A DNA stretch of 64,000 bases, taken from Bacillota bacterium (GTDB lineage Bacteria > Bacillota_A > Clostridia > Lachnospirales > Lachnospiraceae). The stretch covers positions 124,001 to 188,000 of the forward strand of contig JAEYMU010000057.1 of assembly GCA_023407175.1 (NCBI GenBank), given 5' to 3'. Under the pieces are notes generated by a model. The model saw only the letters and a program-made list of their open reading frames with translations, did no database searches and was not told the DNA's origin. The translations under genes and the position numbers were made by a program. Shown here one piece after another: positions 18,079-27,348 of this stretch. Position 1 is the first letter of the stretch. Each line of letters begins with the position of its first letter.

Positions 18079-18945
18079 TTATAATTTCTTCTTAATATAT
18101 TCCATAATAGCCTCTGCCGCATTCACTCCGGTACAATCATAGATGTTTTTAAAATGAGCATTTGAATTCACCTCACATACGATTGGCGCATCCTCTTCTC
18201 CAAACAAAAGATCGACTCCGGCAAAATCAAGCCCGATGGCCTCACAGCACCGAATGGCCAGACTACACTGCTCCTGCGTAGGCTGATAAGGCTCCATAGC
18301 ACCACCGTTCGTCAGATTGGCACGAAAATCATTGTTCCTGGCAAAACGCTGCATGGAAGCAATCACCCTGCCGCCAACAACCTGTAGCCGCAGGTCCCTT
18401 CCCAGGCTGGTCACAATCAACTGCTGAAATAGGAATTGCTTTGTTCCAAGACCTTTGACCAGCTCGGTAAGCTCATTAAAATCCTGTGCCAGGTACACCT
18501 GCTTACCGAAGGAGCCGAAGCATTCCTTCACAACCATGGGAAATCCAAGGGCCTCCGCTATCTTCGTAAGAAAATTATAATTGGTATAGCCGATATTATC
18601 GAAGGTTTTCGGTGCAATGATGGTATCCGGCATGGTAATTCCATGGTTCATCAGAGTCAGATGGGTCAGGGATTTATCATCACAGATTTCGATTGCCCGT
18701 GAGGAATTAAATACGGGATAGCCGCTCTGCTCCAGATAATAGGCCAGCTTTACATCCTTGTCCCAGAAAAGTACAAAATCAGCATTAAGTCCTCTTGGCC
18801 TGGAGCTGATATCAATCAAAAGTTCGGCATTCGTTATCAGTTGCAGCTCCATCCCATATTTTTTTGCTGCCTTTAATAACCATTCATGGATTTCGTCCAA
18901 TTTGCTTAAACGCAGGAACTCATTAACCACCAAAAGACCTGTCAT
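18079..18945 (-). CDS. RimK-type ATP-grasp ligase (first of a tandem pair)
   Basis: 288 aa, same fold as the downstream gene but divergent. It shows PMVVKECFGSFGKQVYLA (clamp loop), GRDLRLQVVGGRVIASM, the RANLTNGG loop and a canonical end GLDFAGVDLLFGEEDAPIVCEVNSNAHF with the NxN metal pair. It starts 17 bases after the ftsK stop with GGAAG 6 bases upstream, so it is probably in one operon with tepA, ylzJ and ftsK. LysX/RimK/CphA relatives act on amino-acid carriers, ribosomal protein S6 or cofactors; no carrier protein gene is visible here, so the substrate remains open. Confidence 0.87.
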   Translation of the reverse strand: MTGLLVVNEFLRLSKLDEIHEWLLKAAKKYGMELQLITNAELLIDISSRPRGLNADFVLFWDKDVKLAYYLEQSGYPVFNSSRAIEICDDKSLTHLTLMNHGITMPDTIIAPKTFDNIGYTNYNFLTKIAEALGFPMVVKECFGSFGKQVYLAQDFNELTELVKGLGTKQFLFQQLIVTSLGRDLRLQVVGGRVIASMQRFARNNDFRANLTNGGAMEPYQPTQEQCSLAIRCCEAIGLDFAGVDLLFGEEDAPIVCEVNSNAHFKNIYDCTGVNAAEAIMEYIKKKL

Positions 18946-18962
18946 ATCAATCTTCCATTCCT

Positions 18963-21503
18963 TTAATATTCCTCAAGATATTGCTCGAATTCCTCCAGCG
19001 ACATCAGAATTTTTCTGGGCTTTGTACCTTCCTCAGGACCTACCACGCCTGCCTCCGCCAGCTGGTCCATAATCCGGGCAGCCCGGTTAAAGCCTATTTT
19101 GTATACTCTTTGCAGCATACCAATGGAGGCTTTATCCTTATCAATAATGAATTTACCTGCTTCTGGAAAGTATTCATCCCGTTCATTCTCACCACCGCCC
19201 TGCAAGGAGAGGTCCCCTGCCTTGGCGTTATTTATTTTCTCATGAATATCGTCACTATATACTGCTTCATTATTATTCTTCTTTAAGAATTCCACAACAG
19301 AGCTTACCTCTTTATCACTGATGAAGGCTCCCTGAATTCGTACCGGCTTCGGATAACCGGAGGGGAAGAAAAGCATATCCCCCTTGCCCAGGAGCTTCTC
19401 AGCCCCGGAACCGTCAATAATGGTTCTGGAATCGATGGCAGAGGATACCGCAAAGGCAATTCTGGACGGGATATTGGCCTTAATCAGACCGGTAATGACA
19501 TTCACGGAGGGCCGCTGAGTTGCAATAATCAGATGGATTCCGGCTGCTCTTGCAAGCTGAGCCAAACGGCAGATTGCATCCTCTACCTCACCGGGAGCCA
19601 CCATCATAAGGTCGGCCAGCTCATCGATAATAATAATGATCTGAGGGAGCTTCTGATAATTTTCATCCTTTAGATGCTCTACGGTTGCAGCCTTTTCATT
19701 ATAACCCTTCAAATCCCTTGCACCTACATCGGCGAATTTCTTATAACGCTCCGTCATCTCGATAACAGCCCAGTTAAGCGCGGCCGAGGCCTTCTTCGGG
19801 TCAGTTACGACCGGAATTAGAAGATGTGGAATTCCATTATACACATTCAGCTCCACCACCTTGGGATCGACCATTATCATCCGTACATCCGAGGGCTTGG
19901 ATTTATATAGAATACTCATAATTAATGTATTAATACATACGGACTTACCGGAGCCTGTTGCACCTGCAATAAGTAAATGGGGCATCTTGGCGATATCCGT
20001 TATAATCGTCTGCCCTCCGATATCCTTACCCACGGCAAAGGCGAGATTAGAGGCATGTCCTGTAAATTCTCTGCTTTCGATCATCTCACGGAAGGTTACC
20101 ATGGAATTTTCTTTGTTGGGGACCTCAATACCGACCGCCGCCTTGCCCGGTATGGGAGCTTCAATTCTGACATCCGAGGCAGCCAGGTTCAGCTTGATGT
20201 CATCCGCGAGGCTGGTAATTCGGCTGACCTTGACTCCCTGCTCCGGCTGCAGCTCATATCTGGTCACTGCGGGGCCTACACTGACATTTGTTACTGTAAC
20301 ATGTACCCCGAAGCTGTCCAAGGTACTTTGAAGCTTAAAGGCTGTATCCTTAAGCTCCTTATCCGGTGCACCTCCCTTGCCTGCCTTTGGCTTTGGAGCG
20401 GTAAGCAGCTCCACTGGAGGATAAATATATTCCTTTTGCTGCGCAGTCTGGGAAATATTCAAATTGTCTACTTCCATAGAACCTTCACCAGCCGCTTTTT
20501 GTTGGGGTTTTAACGGTTTTGTTTCGGCAAGATTTTTGCTGTTATCTACATGAGTCTCATGATGTACCACATCTGTATCCTGATAGACCGGTTCTTCAGA
20601 CTCCTCTTTATCTCCGAATTTAAGCCGCAGCTCTTCCTCATAGGCAGGGACCGGTTCTGCCTGCTTCTCCTCATCAAACAGATGATGGAAATTAAGAACC
20701 GGAAGCTCCTCCTCTGACTTTTCCCGGTTTTTTCTTCTGTTTTTTGCATTTGCCTCCTCTTTCTGTTCCGGCAATGCGGCAGATGCTTTTAAGGTGGACG
20801 GGGTGGTTTCATTGATTACAAAGGTTCTTGCCGACCTCCTGCCCTTTTCATTCGAAATTTCCCGGGCGATATCCTCCCCCTGCTCTTCCCTTCGAAGCCT
20901 CTGATATTCCATTCGCTCCTGAAGTGAGCTTTTACTCTTCTTCGCCAGATAGGTAAAGATGGCCTTTCCGGTAATGATGATCACACATATTGCCATGATG
21001 GCAATCAATATGATATAGGTTGCAACCTCAGCAAATAATTTACATAGAATAAGAGCCAGGGTGCCACCCAGAATTCCGCCTCCGTTATGCTTGATATAGG
21101 ATTCCTTAAAATAATCCAACACCTTCATATCGGTAGAGGGATTTGCTATCATCTGTATCAGGGCAGCCAGGGCGATAAAGAACACCATTGCACTGATGAT
21201 TTTTCGTCCGGCCCTGCGGTTTCCGATATTGGATATGTAAAAAGCTATCGTAAAAAAAATGATAAAAGGTATGATGTAGGTTACTGCGCCAACCAAACCG
21301 AACAAAACGCTGCTGATGGCCTTTCCCACACTTCCGCACAGATTGAAATTGCTTAAGAGTAAAAGAATTGAAACCACCAGAGCAATGACAAGAATGATCT
21401 CGTCTTGAACAGCGCCGCGCTCCTTAATGCTGCCCTGCCGCTGCGCCGCACTTTTATTCTTTCGTGAATTTGAGGCTTTCCTCGTATTTTTATTTGGAGC
21501 CAT
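18963..21503 (-). CDS. ftsK: FtsK/SpoIIIE-family DNA translocase
   Basis: 846 aa. A membrane-anchored hexameric motor that pumps chromosomal DNA through the closing septum or into the forespore. About four N-terminal hydrophobic helices (residues 30-170), an acidic/charged linker, then the motor: [12 protein letters not shown] near 516, [12 protein letters not shown] near 627, and [26 protein letters not shown]-terminal gamma winged helix (about 780-846, [22 protein letters not shown]) reads polar DNA motifs. The ATG at 21503 has GGAGG 12 bases upstream, slightly far, but upstream sequence lacks homology. The order tepA-ylzJ-ftsK matches the spoIIIE locus of Bacillus, so it may be the SpoIIIE orthologue. 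Confidence 0.94.
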   Translation of the reverse strand: MAPNKNTRKASNSRKNKSAAQRQGSIKERGAVQDEIILVIALVVSILLLLSNFNLCGSVGKAISSVLFGLVGAVTYIIPFIIFFTIAFYISNIGNRRAGRKIISAMVFFIALAALIQMIANPSTDMKVLDYFKESYIKHNGGGILGGTLALILCKLFAEVATYIILIAIMAICVIIITGKAIFTYLAKKSKSSLQERMEYQRLRREEQGEDIAREISNEKGRRSARTFVINETTPSTLKASAALPEQKEEANAKNRRKNREKSEEELPVLNFHHLFDEEKQAEPVPAYEEELRLKFGDKEESEEPVYQDTDVVHHETHVDNSKNLAETKPLKPQQKAAGEGSMEVDNLNISQTAQQKEYIYPPVELLTAPKPKAGKGGAPDKELKDTAFKLQSTLDSFGVHVTVTNVSVGPAVTRYELQPEQGVKVSRITSLADDIKLNLAASDVRIEAPIPGKAAVGIEVPNKENSMVTFREMIESREFTGHASNLAFAVGKDIGGQTIITDIAKMPHLLIAGATGSGKSVCINTLIMSILYKSKPSDVRMIMVDPKVVELNVYNGIPHLLIPVVTDPKKASAALNWAVIEMTERYKKFADVGARDLKGYNEKAATVEHLKDENYQKLPQIIIIIDELADLMMVAPGEVEDAICRLAQLARAAGIHLIIATQRPSVNVITGLIKANIPSRIAFAVSSAIDSRTIIDGSGAEKLLGKGDMLFFPSGYPKPVRIQGAFISDKEVSSVVEFLKKNNNEAVYSDDIHEKINNAKAGDLSLQGGGENERDEYFPEAGKFIIDKDKASIGMLQRVYKIGFNRAARIMDQLAEAGVVGPEEGTKPRKILMSLEEFEQYLEEY

Positions 21504-21561
21504 CGCTCTTACTGTCCTCCTTATAATACAAAATAGCCTTATGCCCCCTGCTATTTTCACT

Positions 21562-21587
21562 GCCTTTTGCCAATTTTAGCAAAAGGC
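21562..21587. promoter_or_regulatory. Hairpin in the ftsK leader
   Basis: A 9-bp perfect inverted repeat, GCCTTTTGC (21562-21570) with GCAAAAGGC (21579-21587), has an 8-base loop 60 bases before the ftsK start. No U-tract follows on the minus strand, so it is not a standard terminator. Role unknown. Confidence 0.35.
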
Positions 21588-21702
21588 TCCTGAAAATTAT
21601 TATACCTTTTATAAAAATGATATGCAAGACAAACTTCGGTTAGCATTATCTGCGGTTTGGCTTGAAATAAGCATAAAGCTCCTTTTATCAATGGACATCT
21701 GT

Positions 21703-21766
21703 AGGTAATTGCGAAACAATATCCGCTAAATTTTCCAAACAGCAGATACAAATTTCGCAATTACCT
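21703..21766. repeat. 14-bp inverted repeat between ylzJ and ftsK
   Basis: AGGTAATTGCGAAA (21703-21716) and its exact complement (21753-21766) enclose 36 bases. It lies in the roughly 300-base gap between ylzJ and ftsK. The interior has no ORF. It could be a short palindromic mobile repeat or a regulatory stem-loop in the operon transcript; no second copy was seen in this window. Confidence 0.5.
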
Positions 21767-21804
21767 GATGAACACCTGACAGCATGACTTCTGTCCTGTT
21801 TATT

Positions 21805-22038
21805 TTATTGCTTCATATTCTTACCGGGGTAATATTCTTCATTCAGATAATCCCTCATATCCGTAGAATGAAGACGCTCTATCACATAATTTTCCCCGTC
21901 CTTTCGGGTGACAATTCTTCCGTTTGGCAGGGTAACCTCCTGGTATAAATTCTCCTGTGCGGGTCTTTCCTTTCTTTTACTGTCAAATACGGAAGGGTCC
22001 GCATAAATACGTTCCAATGGCTTTGCCGTGTATAGCAT
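21805..22038 (-). CDS. ylzJ: YlzJ-like protein
   Basis: 77 aa. It begins MLYTAKPLERIYADPSVFD and contains LPNGRIVTRK, the pattern of the small YlzJ family, which has no established function and is found next to TepA and SpoIIIE in spore-formers. Two bases separate the tepA stop from this ATG (TAATATG), and the GGGTGAG at the end of tepA provides the ribosome binding site, so expression is coupled. An ATG nine codons upstream lies inside tepA and is rejected. Confidence 0.8.
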   Translation of the reverse strand: MLYTAKPLERIYADPSVFDSKRKERPAQENLYQEVTLPNGRIVTRKDGENYVIERLHSTDMRDYLNEEYYPGKNMKQ

Positions 22039-22039
22039 A

Positions 22040-22849
22040 TTATTTCTCACCCTTTCCTGAATCAATCATTTCGTTAATTTTGCGCAGGGCTTCCTTAATT
22101 CCACCCACCTCGTCGATGATACCCTTTTTTACGGTCTCGTCACCGACCAGAATGGAGCCGACATCCTTTGCCAGCTGATGTGTATCCAGCATAAGATCCC
22201 GGAAGCTGTTATAATCTATCTTGGAATGGTTTACCACAAAGGTAATGATCCTGTCCTGGATTTTCTCAAAATATTCAAAGGTCTGTGTTACACCGATAAC
22301 CGTTCCGTTCATGCGCACCGGATGGATAATCATGGTTGCAGAGGGTACAATATAGCTGTAATTTGCTGATACCGCCAGCGGAACTCCGATGGAATGCGAA
22401 CCGCCCAACACCAGAGACACAGTGGGTTTACTAAGGGAGGCAATCATTTCGGCAATGGCCAGTCCGGCTTCAACGTCTCCTCCAACGGTATTAATTAAAA
22501 TCAGCAGGCCGTCAATCTCGGTACTATCCTCAATTGCGGCAAGCTGTGGAAGCACATGCTCATATTTGGTGGTTTTATTGTGCTGTGGAAGGCACTCATG
22601 ACCCTCGATTTCCCCTATGATAGACAGCAGGTGTATTTTATGCTCACGGTTTCCATTTTCCAGAACAGTCTGTCCATATTCACTGATTTTCTTATCCTTG
22701 AAATCTTCATTTTCTTTGATAACTCTTTCATTTTCCTGTTCTTCCTGGGAATTTACCCGCCTGTCATCTCTGCTCTTATCCCCAGGAAGCCTGTTACTGT
22801 GTGAGTTATCTTTATCTAGACTATTTTCCATCAATATGTCCTTTTGCAT
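22040..22849 (-). CDS. tepA: ClpP-like serine protease TepA
   Basis: 270 aa. ClpP-fold peptidase of the TepA group, linked in Bacillus to translocation or removal of signal-peptide remnants. An N-terminal charged, Asn/Asp/Arg-rich extension of about 60 residues precedes the protease domain. The nucleophile motif is LVLGGSHSIGVPLAVSA, and MIIHPVRMNG carries the catalytic histidine; NTVGGDVEAGLAIAEMI is the oxyanion-side ClpP motif. The ATG at 22849 has AGAGGA 7 bases upstream; the ATG six codons later is also possible (AAGGA, 7 bases). It is first gene of the tepA-ylzJ-ftsK operon, divergent from the WYL regulator. Confidence 0.88.
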   Translation of the reverse strand: MQKDILMENSLDKDNSHSNRLPGDKSRDDRRVNSQEEQENERVIKENEDFKDKKISEYGQTVLENGNREHKIHLLSIIGEIEGHECLPQHNKTTKYEHVLPQLAAIEDSTEIDGLLILINTVGGDVEAGLAIAEMIASLSKPTVSLVLGGSHSIGVPLAVSANYSYIVPSATMIIHPVRMNGTVIGVTQTFEYFEKIQDRIITFVVNHSKIDYNSFRDLMLDTHQLAKDVGSILVGDETVKKGIIDEVGGIKEALRKINEMIDSGKGEK

Positions 22850-22952
22850 GCATGAGTCCTCTTTCCTTATTATAATCATTCTCTTTTTATTATGTGATAA
22901 AGAAGATATTTTATTCTATTGTCCGGCTTTTCACACTCAGCACAGATTTTCA

Positions 22953-22976
22953 AATATGACGTTGTAATGTCATATT
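22953..22976. promoter_or_regulatory. Palindromic operator O1 upstream of the WYL regulator
   Basis: AATATGAC, 8 bases, GTCATATT. The half-sites and spacing are identical to those of the second site at 23968-23991. It lies 88 bases before the regulator start in the divergent tepA/WYL gap, so autoregulation is the simplest reading. Confidence 0.65.
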
Positions 22977-23063
22977 TTCTTTGTTAAAATGGAATAATAG
23001 ACTCTGAATCGAAATCACATGGTTTCATAATTGTCTTATAAAACAAGCAAATGGGGGATACTT

Positions 23064-23981
23064 ATGCAAATAAACCGCTTATTTGAAATTGTCTATATTC
23101 TTATGAATCAAAAAATCACTACTGCCAAGGAGCTTAGTGAGCATTTTGAGGTATCCCAGAGAACAATTTACCGGGATATCGAAACGCTTTGTCAGGCAGG
23201 TATCCCTATTTATACCAATAAGGGCAAGGGCGGCGGTATCGGATTATTGGAGCATTTTGTACTGAACAAATCTATATTATCCAAAAAGGAGCAAAATGAT
23301 ATTCTCTATGCTCTGCAAGGACTCAAAGCCGCCAGCTACGAGGATGCGAACCAAATTCTGGTCAAACTGAACTCCCTATTCGGCAATAAGGACACGGATT
23401 GGATTGAAGTGGATTTCTCCTATTGGAACAGCGGGGAGGAGGACAAGCAGAAATTCAGGGATTTAAAAGAAGCCATATTGGAACATAAAGTAATTGAATT
23501 TGATTATTTTAATACAAAGGGGGAAGAAAGCCATCGTAGCATTGAACCGGTGAAGCTTACATTTAAGGTTCAGGCCTGGTATCTCTATGGATACTGCCGG
23601 GATAAGAAGGATTTTCGCTATTTTAAGATATCACGGATCAATGGCCTGAGTGTACAGGATAAATCCTTTTCTCCAATTCCCGGAGCAAAGCAGACTACAG
23701 AGCAGAATTCCTTCTATATGAATGCCCCAGCCATTGATCTTATTCTTAAAATTGATTCCGTGATGGCCTTCCGGGTTTACGATGAATTCCCCAGAGCTGC
23801 AATTACAAAAAATGAGGATGGCAGCTTCCTGATTGATTTTAAAATCAGGGACGGAGGCTGGCTTACGGGCTATCTGATGTCCTATGAGGACAGCCTGGAG
23901 GTGATAGCGCCTTCATGGCTTCGAAAAAAGCTGTGCGAAAAATATAAAAATTCATTATCGAAAAACAAATATGACGTATAG
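23064..23981 (+). CDS. HTH and WYL-domain transcriptional regulator (YafY type)
   Basis: 305 aa. The N-terminal DeoR-like winged helix (residues 1-60, TTAKELSEHFEVSQRTIYRDIETL) binds DNA. The WYL domain (about 135-210) shows AWYLYGYCRDKKDFRYFKISRI, a likely ligand or nucleic-acid-sensing unit, and a WCX-type C-terminus follows. The ATG at 23064 has GGGGGA 5 bases upstream. Two identical 24-bp palindromes flank the gene, one upstream and one overlapping its stop codon ahead of the next gene; these are good candidates for its own binding sites. The GyrI-like gene behind it is probably its target. Confidence 0.9.
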   Translation: MQINRLFEIVYILMNQKITTAKELSEHFEVSQRTIYRDIETLCQAGIPIYTNKGKGGGIGLLEHFVLNKSILSKKEQNDILYALQGLKAASYEDANQILVKLNSLFGNKDTDWIEVDFSYWNSGEEDKQKFRDLKEAILEHKVIEFDYFNTKGEESHRSIEPVKLTFKVQAWYLYGYCRDKKDFRYFKISRINGLSVQDKSFSPIPGAKQTTEQNSFYMNAPAIDLILKIDSVMAFRVYDEFPRAAITKNEDGSFLIDFKIRDGGWLTGYLMSYEDSLEVIAPSWLRKKLCEKYKNSLSKNKYDV

Positions 23982-23991
23982 ATGTCATATT
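23968..23991. promoter_or_regulatory. Palindromic operator O2 between the WYL regulator and the GyrI-like gene
   Basis: AATATGAC, 8 bases, GTCATATT, overlapping the last codons and stop of the regulator gene. It is the same site as O1 at 22953-22976 with a different 8-base centre. It lies 90 bases before the next start codon, where a promoter would be expected. Confidence 0.65.
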
Positions 23992-24080
23992 ATATATGCT
24001 ATGATTGTCTTGTTTCATATTCGTATTGTCTCACAAGTGAGACACCAACAGAATACTCTAACAAAGAAATGAGGGAAAAC

Positions 24081-24746
24081 ATGGATAAAATTGATTACAA
24101 AAAGCAGAACAAGGAGCTTTACGCACCAAAAAGTGAGCCTTCGATTATTACCGTACCGGCCATGAATTTCATTCTGGTCAATGGCAGGGGTAATCCCAAT
24201 ACTCCGGATGGGGAATATCAAAGGGCTGTAGGGTTATTATATGCCTTGACCTTTACGATTAAGATGGGTCTGAAATTCGGCAGCATCAGCTCAGGCAATG
24301 GGGTTTTTCCCGATTATGTAGCGCCGCCGCTGGAGGGATTATGGTGGCTGGAGGACAACAATGACATGGACTTTACTCAAAAGGATAAATACTGCTGGAG
24401 CTCTATGATCCGGCAGCCTGATTTTATCACAAAGGAGATTTTTCTTCAGGCTCAGGAGGAAGTGAAAAAGAAAAAGCCTGACCTTGACGTTAGTCAGGCA
24501 AGCTTTGTTGTATTGGAGGAGGGTCTCTGCGTCCAATGTATGCATATCGGCCCCTATGATGCGGAGCCTGCTACTCTTGCAAAAATGGAGCAGTTTATTA
24601 AAGCAAAGGGACTTATTATAGATATAGGAACACAGCAGCCGGATGGATCTATTCGAAGGCACCATGAAATCTATCTTGCCGATCCAAGAAAAGCCGATAT
24701 GGCAAAAATGAAAACAATCCTCCGACATCCCATACGCTATCAATAA
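24081..24746 (+). CDS. GyrI-like small-molecule-binding protein
   Basis: 221 aa, soluble. SOUL/GyrI-type proteins bind small hydrophobic or cationic ligands, and some act as antitoxins of gyrase inhibitors or as effector-binding partners of regulators. It starts MDKIDYKKQNKELYAPK and shows VPAMNFILVNGRGNPNTPDG, EGLWWLEDN, the central VVLEEGLCVQCMHIGPYD, and the final HHEIYLADPRKAD. This layout is that of the GyrI-like family often paired with WYL or MerR regulators. The ATG at 24081 has GAGGGA 4 bases upstream. It is downstream of operator O2, so it is likely controlled by the preceding regulator. It converges on the GGDEF/EAL gene. Confidence 0.82.
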   Translation: MDKIDYKKQNKELYAPKSEPSIITVPAMNFILVNGRGNPNTPDGEYQRAVGLLYALTFTIKMGLKFGSISSGNGVFPDYVAPPLEGLWWLEDNNDMDFTQKDKYCWSSMIRQPDFITKEIFLQAQEEVKKKKPDLDVSQASFVVLEEGLCVQCMHIGPYDAEPATLAKMEQFIKAKGLIIDIGTQQPDGSIRRHHEIYLADPRKADMAKMKTILRHPIRYQ

Positions 24747-24757
24747 TATCGGAAATA

Positions 24758-27076
24758 TCAGATAAAATGCTTTGTCTCAATCTCTGTAATACTTACCGGC
24801 TTAGAGAAATAATAGCCCTGTCCTATGTCGCATTTATTTGATTTTAGATAGTCAAGCTCGATCTTTCTTTCAATGCCCTCTGCAATTACATTCAGCCTTA
24901 AGGTTTTGCATAAACTGATAATGGTTGATACAATCACCTTGGCCTCCTCACTGGAGGTCATATTCTGTACAAAGGACTTATCGATTTTGATACTATCAAT
25001 AGGCAAGCGAACGATATAGCTTAGGGATGAATAGCCGATTCCGAAATCATCAATTGCTACTTTAATACCCATGCCTCTCAGTTCATTTAATTTATAGATA
25101 CCTTCCTCAATATTATTAATTAGCATCCGCTCGGTGATTTCCAGCTGAAGCATGGCTGGGTCCACCGCATACCGGTGAATGATATCTAATAAATCCGGTA
25201 TGAATTCCTTTGTCTCAAAGGTTCTTGCGGAGATATTGACGGAAAGCATAACGGGGGGCTTATTATCATCCTTCCTGCTTTTTAGCAGACGGCAGGCTGA
25301 TTCCATAACCCACATATCAATATTTATAATTGCTCCCGAAGCCTCTGCAAGCTCAATAAACTTATCCGGGTATAAAAGGCCCCACTCCGGATGGTTCCAC
25401 CGTATCAGAGCCTCCAGTTCGGCAATGCTCTCATTCTCCAGGTGAAATAAAGGCTGATAGACCAGAAAGAACTGATTTTGCTTCAGTCCGTTTAAAATAT
25501 CAGCCTGAAGCTCCTTATTTAGCTTAATCTTATTATGTATTTGCTGATCAAATTTCTGAATTTGATTCCCGCCCAGCGTTTTCGCATAGTTCTTTGCCTG
25601 AGTCACGGACTTCAGCGGATCTTCCGGCTTTGTATCCTCATTCCGGGTAAATGCCCCAATACTGATATGGATATCGATTGTTTTTCCGTTTACCTGATAG
25701 CTCTTTAATAATTCCTCCAGTAGCTTTTGCGTTCTGGCTGAAAACTCGCTTTCCTCAAAGTTATCTGTACAGAGGATGACGAATTCATCTCCCTTATAAC
25801 GATATACCTGCTCCTGCTGCTCTGCCCAGGCGGATATTCTCTTGGAAACCTGGATTATAATCTCATCTCCGAAGAAATATCCGTAGGTATCATTGATAAA
25901 GCTCAAACGGTCAATAGCAACCATAATTAAGGTAAAATCCTTCTCTTTACAGCTTTGCAGCAGCTCCTTCAGATCCATGTCAAATACATACTGATTCGAT
26001 AAACCGGTCAAAGGGTCATACCGGGTCAGGGTTTTTATCTTATCCATCATACGGTTGAAGCTGTTTCCCAGCCTTCCGATCTCATCCTTTGTTTTAGGGA
26101 TAAACCGAATGGTCAAATCCCCTCTGGCCCCGCGGGAGAATAAATCATCCAGCTCTACAAGGGGCTTGAAAAACCTGTCGATTAAAATCCAGGCTGATAA
26201 AGTACAAACAATCAAAGAAATGACAATCAATACTACGATGATCTGCTTCAGACCGAAAAGCCCCTTTGAGATATCGTCTTCATTCGTACCAATATAAATC
26301 TTCCAATTGGTTTCTTTAATCAAAGCGTATCCCATCAGAATTTTCTCATGATTGTATTCGTATTCACCATAGCCCGTCTGCTTTGAACTGCCGGTTTTTA
26401 CAAATTCAGCAAAGGATTGATAGTCTTCCTGGGTTTCAGCTATTTTATAAAGATTGTATTCCTCTCCTGATGAAGCATAATCAGGGCGTGAAATTAACGT
26501 TCCTTCTTCACTGATGACATATGCTCTTCCATTATCACCATATCCTCTGGTTTGCGCATAATCAGATAAAAAACCCACATCCAGCCTGGCAATCAGTGCC
26601 CCCTGGATTTCCTTATCTCTATAAATCGGTACGCCCACCATTATAACCGGGGCTCCGGTTTTTCTGCTAATGATAACCTCGGAAAAGGATACTTTTCCTT
26701 TCAAGGCCTTCTCAATATAATTTCTGTCACTCAAATCAAGTACTGAATCATCAATATAATAAGCCGTCCCGGATAAATCCACTACGGCAACATTCTGATA
26801 CTGCGGATAAATCTGGGCACAGATCACTGATTTTTGTTTTGTCCAATCCATGGACTCTATCTCTTCATTCTCTGATAAACCGACCAAAGGTGTAAGATAT
26901 TGTGTGATATAATGATTAAGGTGGTCGGCTGATTCTTCTGCAACTCTGACTACCGCTGAATTTACTTCATTCAACAGTATGCTCTTAAAATGATAGTATG
27001 CTCCCATACCGATTACAAGCGTTGCAGCCAGAATCATAATAAAAGATAGCAACATCCCTTTTGCTTTAATATTCAT
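24758..27076 (-). CDS. Membrane dCache-HAMP-GGDEF-EAL signalling protein
   Basis: 772 aa. Helices near 8-28 and 277-300 bracket an extracellular double-Cache sensor (about 40-275, with SDRNYIEKAL and GYGDNGRAYVIS). HAMP follows, then GGDEF (about 353-515) and EAL (about 530-772). The GGDEF site reads YKGDEF near 428, with the first glycine replaced by lysine, so cyclase activity is doubtful. The EAL domain looks intact: ELEALIRW near 553, DDFGIGYSSL and AEGIE, so c-di-GMP phosphodiesterase activity is likely. It is a single gene with GGGGAGAGG before the ATG. The ligand is unknown. Confidence 0.92.
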   Translation of the reverse strand: MNIKAKGMLLSFIMILAATLVIGMGAYYHFKSILLNEVNSAVVRVAEESADHLNHYITQYLTPLVGLSENEEIESMDWTKQKSVICAQIYPQYQNVAVVDLSGTAYYIDDSVLDLSDRNYIEKALKGKVSFSEVIISRKTGAPVIMVGVPIYRDKEIQGALIARLDVGFLSDYAQTRGYGDNGRAYVISEEGTLISRPDYASSGEEYNLYKIAETQEDYQSFAEFVKTGSSKQTGYGEYEYNHEKILMGYALIKETNWKIYIGTNEDDISKGLFGLKQIIVVLIVISLIVCTLSAWILIDRFFKPLVELDDLFSRGARGDLTIRFIPKTKDEIGRLGNSFNRMMDKIKTLTRYDPLTGLSNQYVFDMDLKELLQSCKEKDFTLIMVAIDRLSFINDTYGYFFGDEIIIQVSKRISAWAEQQEQVYRYKGDEFVILCTDNFEESEFSARTQKLLEELLKSYQVNGKTIDIHISIGAFTRNEDTKPEDPLKSVTQAKNYAKTLGGNQIQKFDQQIHNKIKLNKELQADILNGLKQNQFFLVYQPLFHLENESIAELEALIRWNHPEWGLLYPDKFIELAEASGAIINIDMWVMESACRLLKSRKDDNKPPVMLSVNISARTFETKEFIPDLLDIIHRYAVDPAMLQLEITERMLINNIEEGIYKLNELRGMGIKVAIDDFGIGYSSLSYIVRLPIDSIKIDKSFVQNMTSSEEAKVIVSTIISLCKTLRLNVIAEGIERKIELDYLKSNKCDIGQGYYFSKPVSITEIETKHFI

Positions 27077-27273
27077 TTCCTCTCCCCGTCAGCCCCGTTA
27101 GCTTTATCTTTTAATTGTATATAAATAGCAAAACTATTTTAAATATTTTGTAAAAATAACCTCAATTCCTTATTATTTCAGATACTTTAATACCATTATA
27201 GTCCATTGTACAGACTGTGTCTACTATAAAATACAAAATCGAATTTTACATATTTAAGTCGAAAAACGCAATA

Positions 27274-27319
27274 AAAACAGCAGAATAAATCAAAAATCAT
27301 AAATTTATCCTGCTGTTTT
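27274..27319 (-). terminator. Terminator after the O-acetylhomoserine sulfhydrylase gene
   Basis: AAAACAGCAG (27274-27283) pairs with CTGCTGTTTT (27310-27319), with extra AAATTTAT/ATAAAT pairing inside. On the minus strand it ends in TTTTTATTG, a fair U-tract. Confidence 0.75.
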
Positions 27320-27348
27320 ATGAATATAATGCTTATAATAAATTAGTC

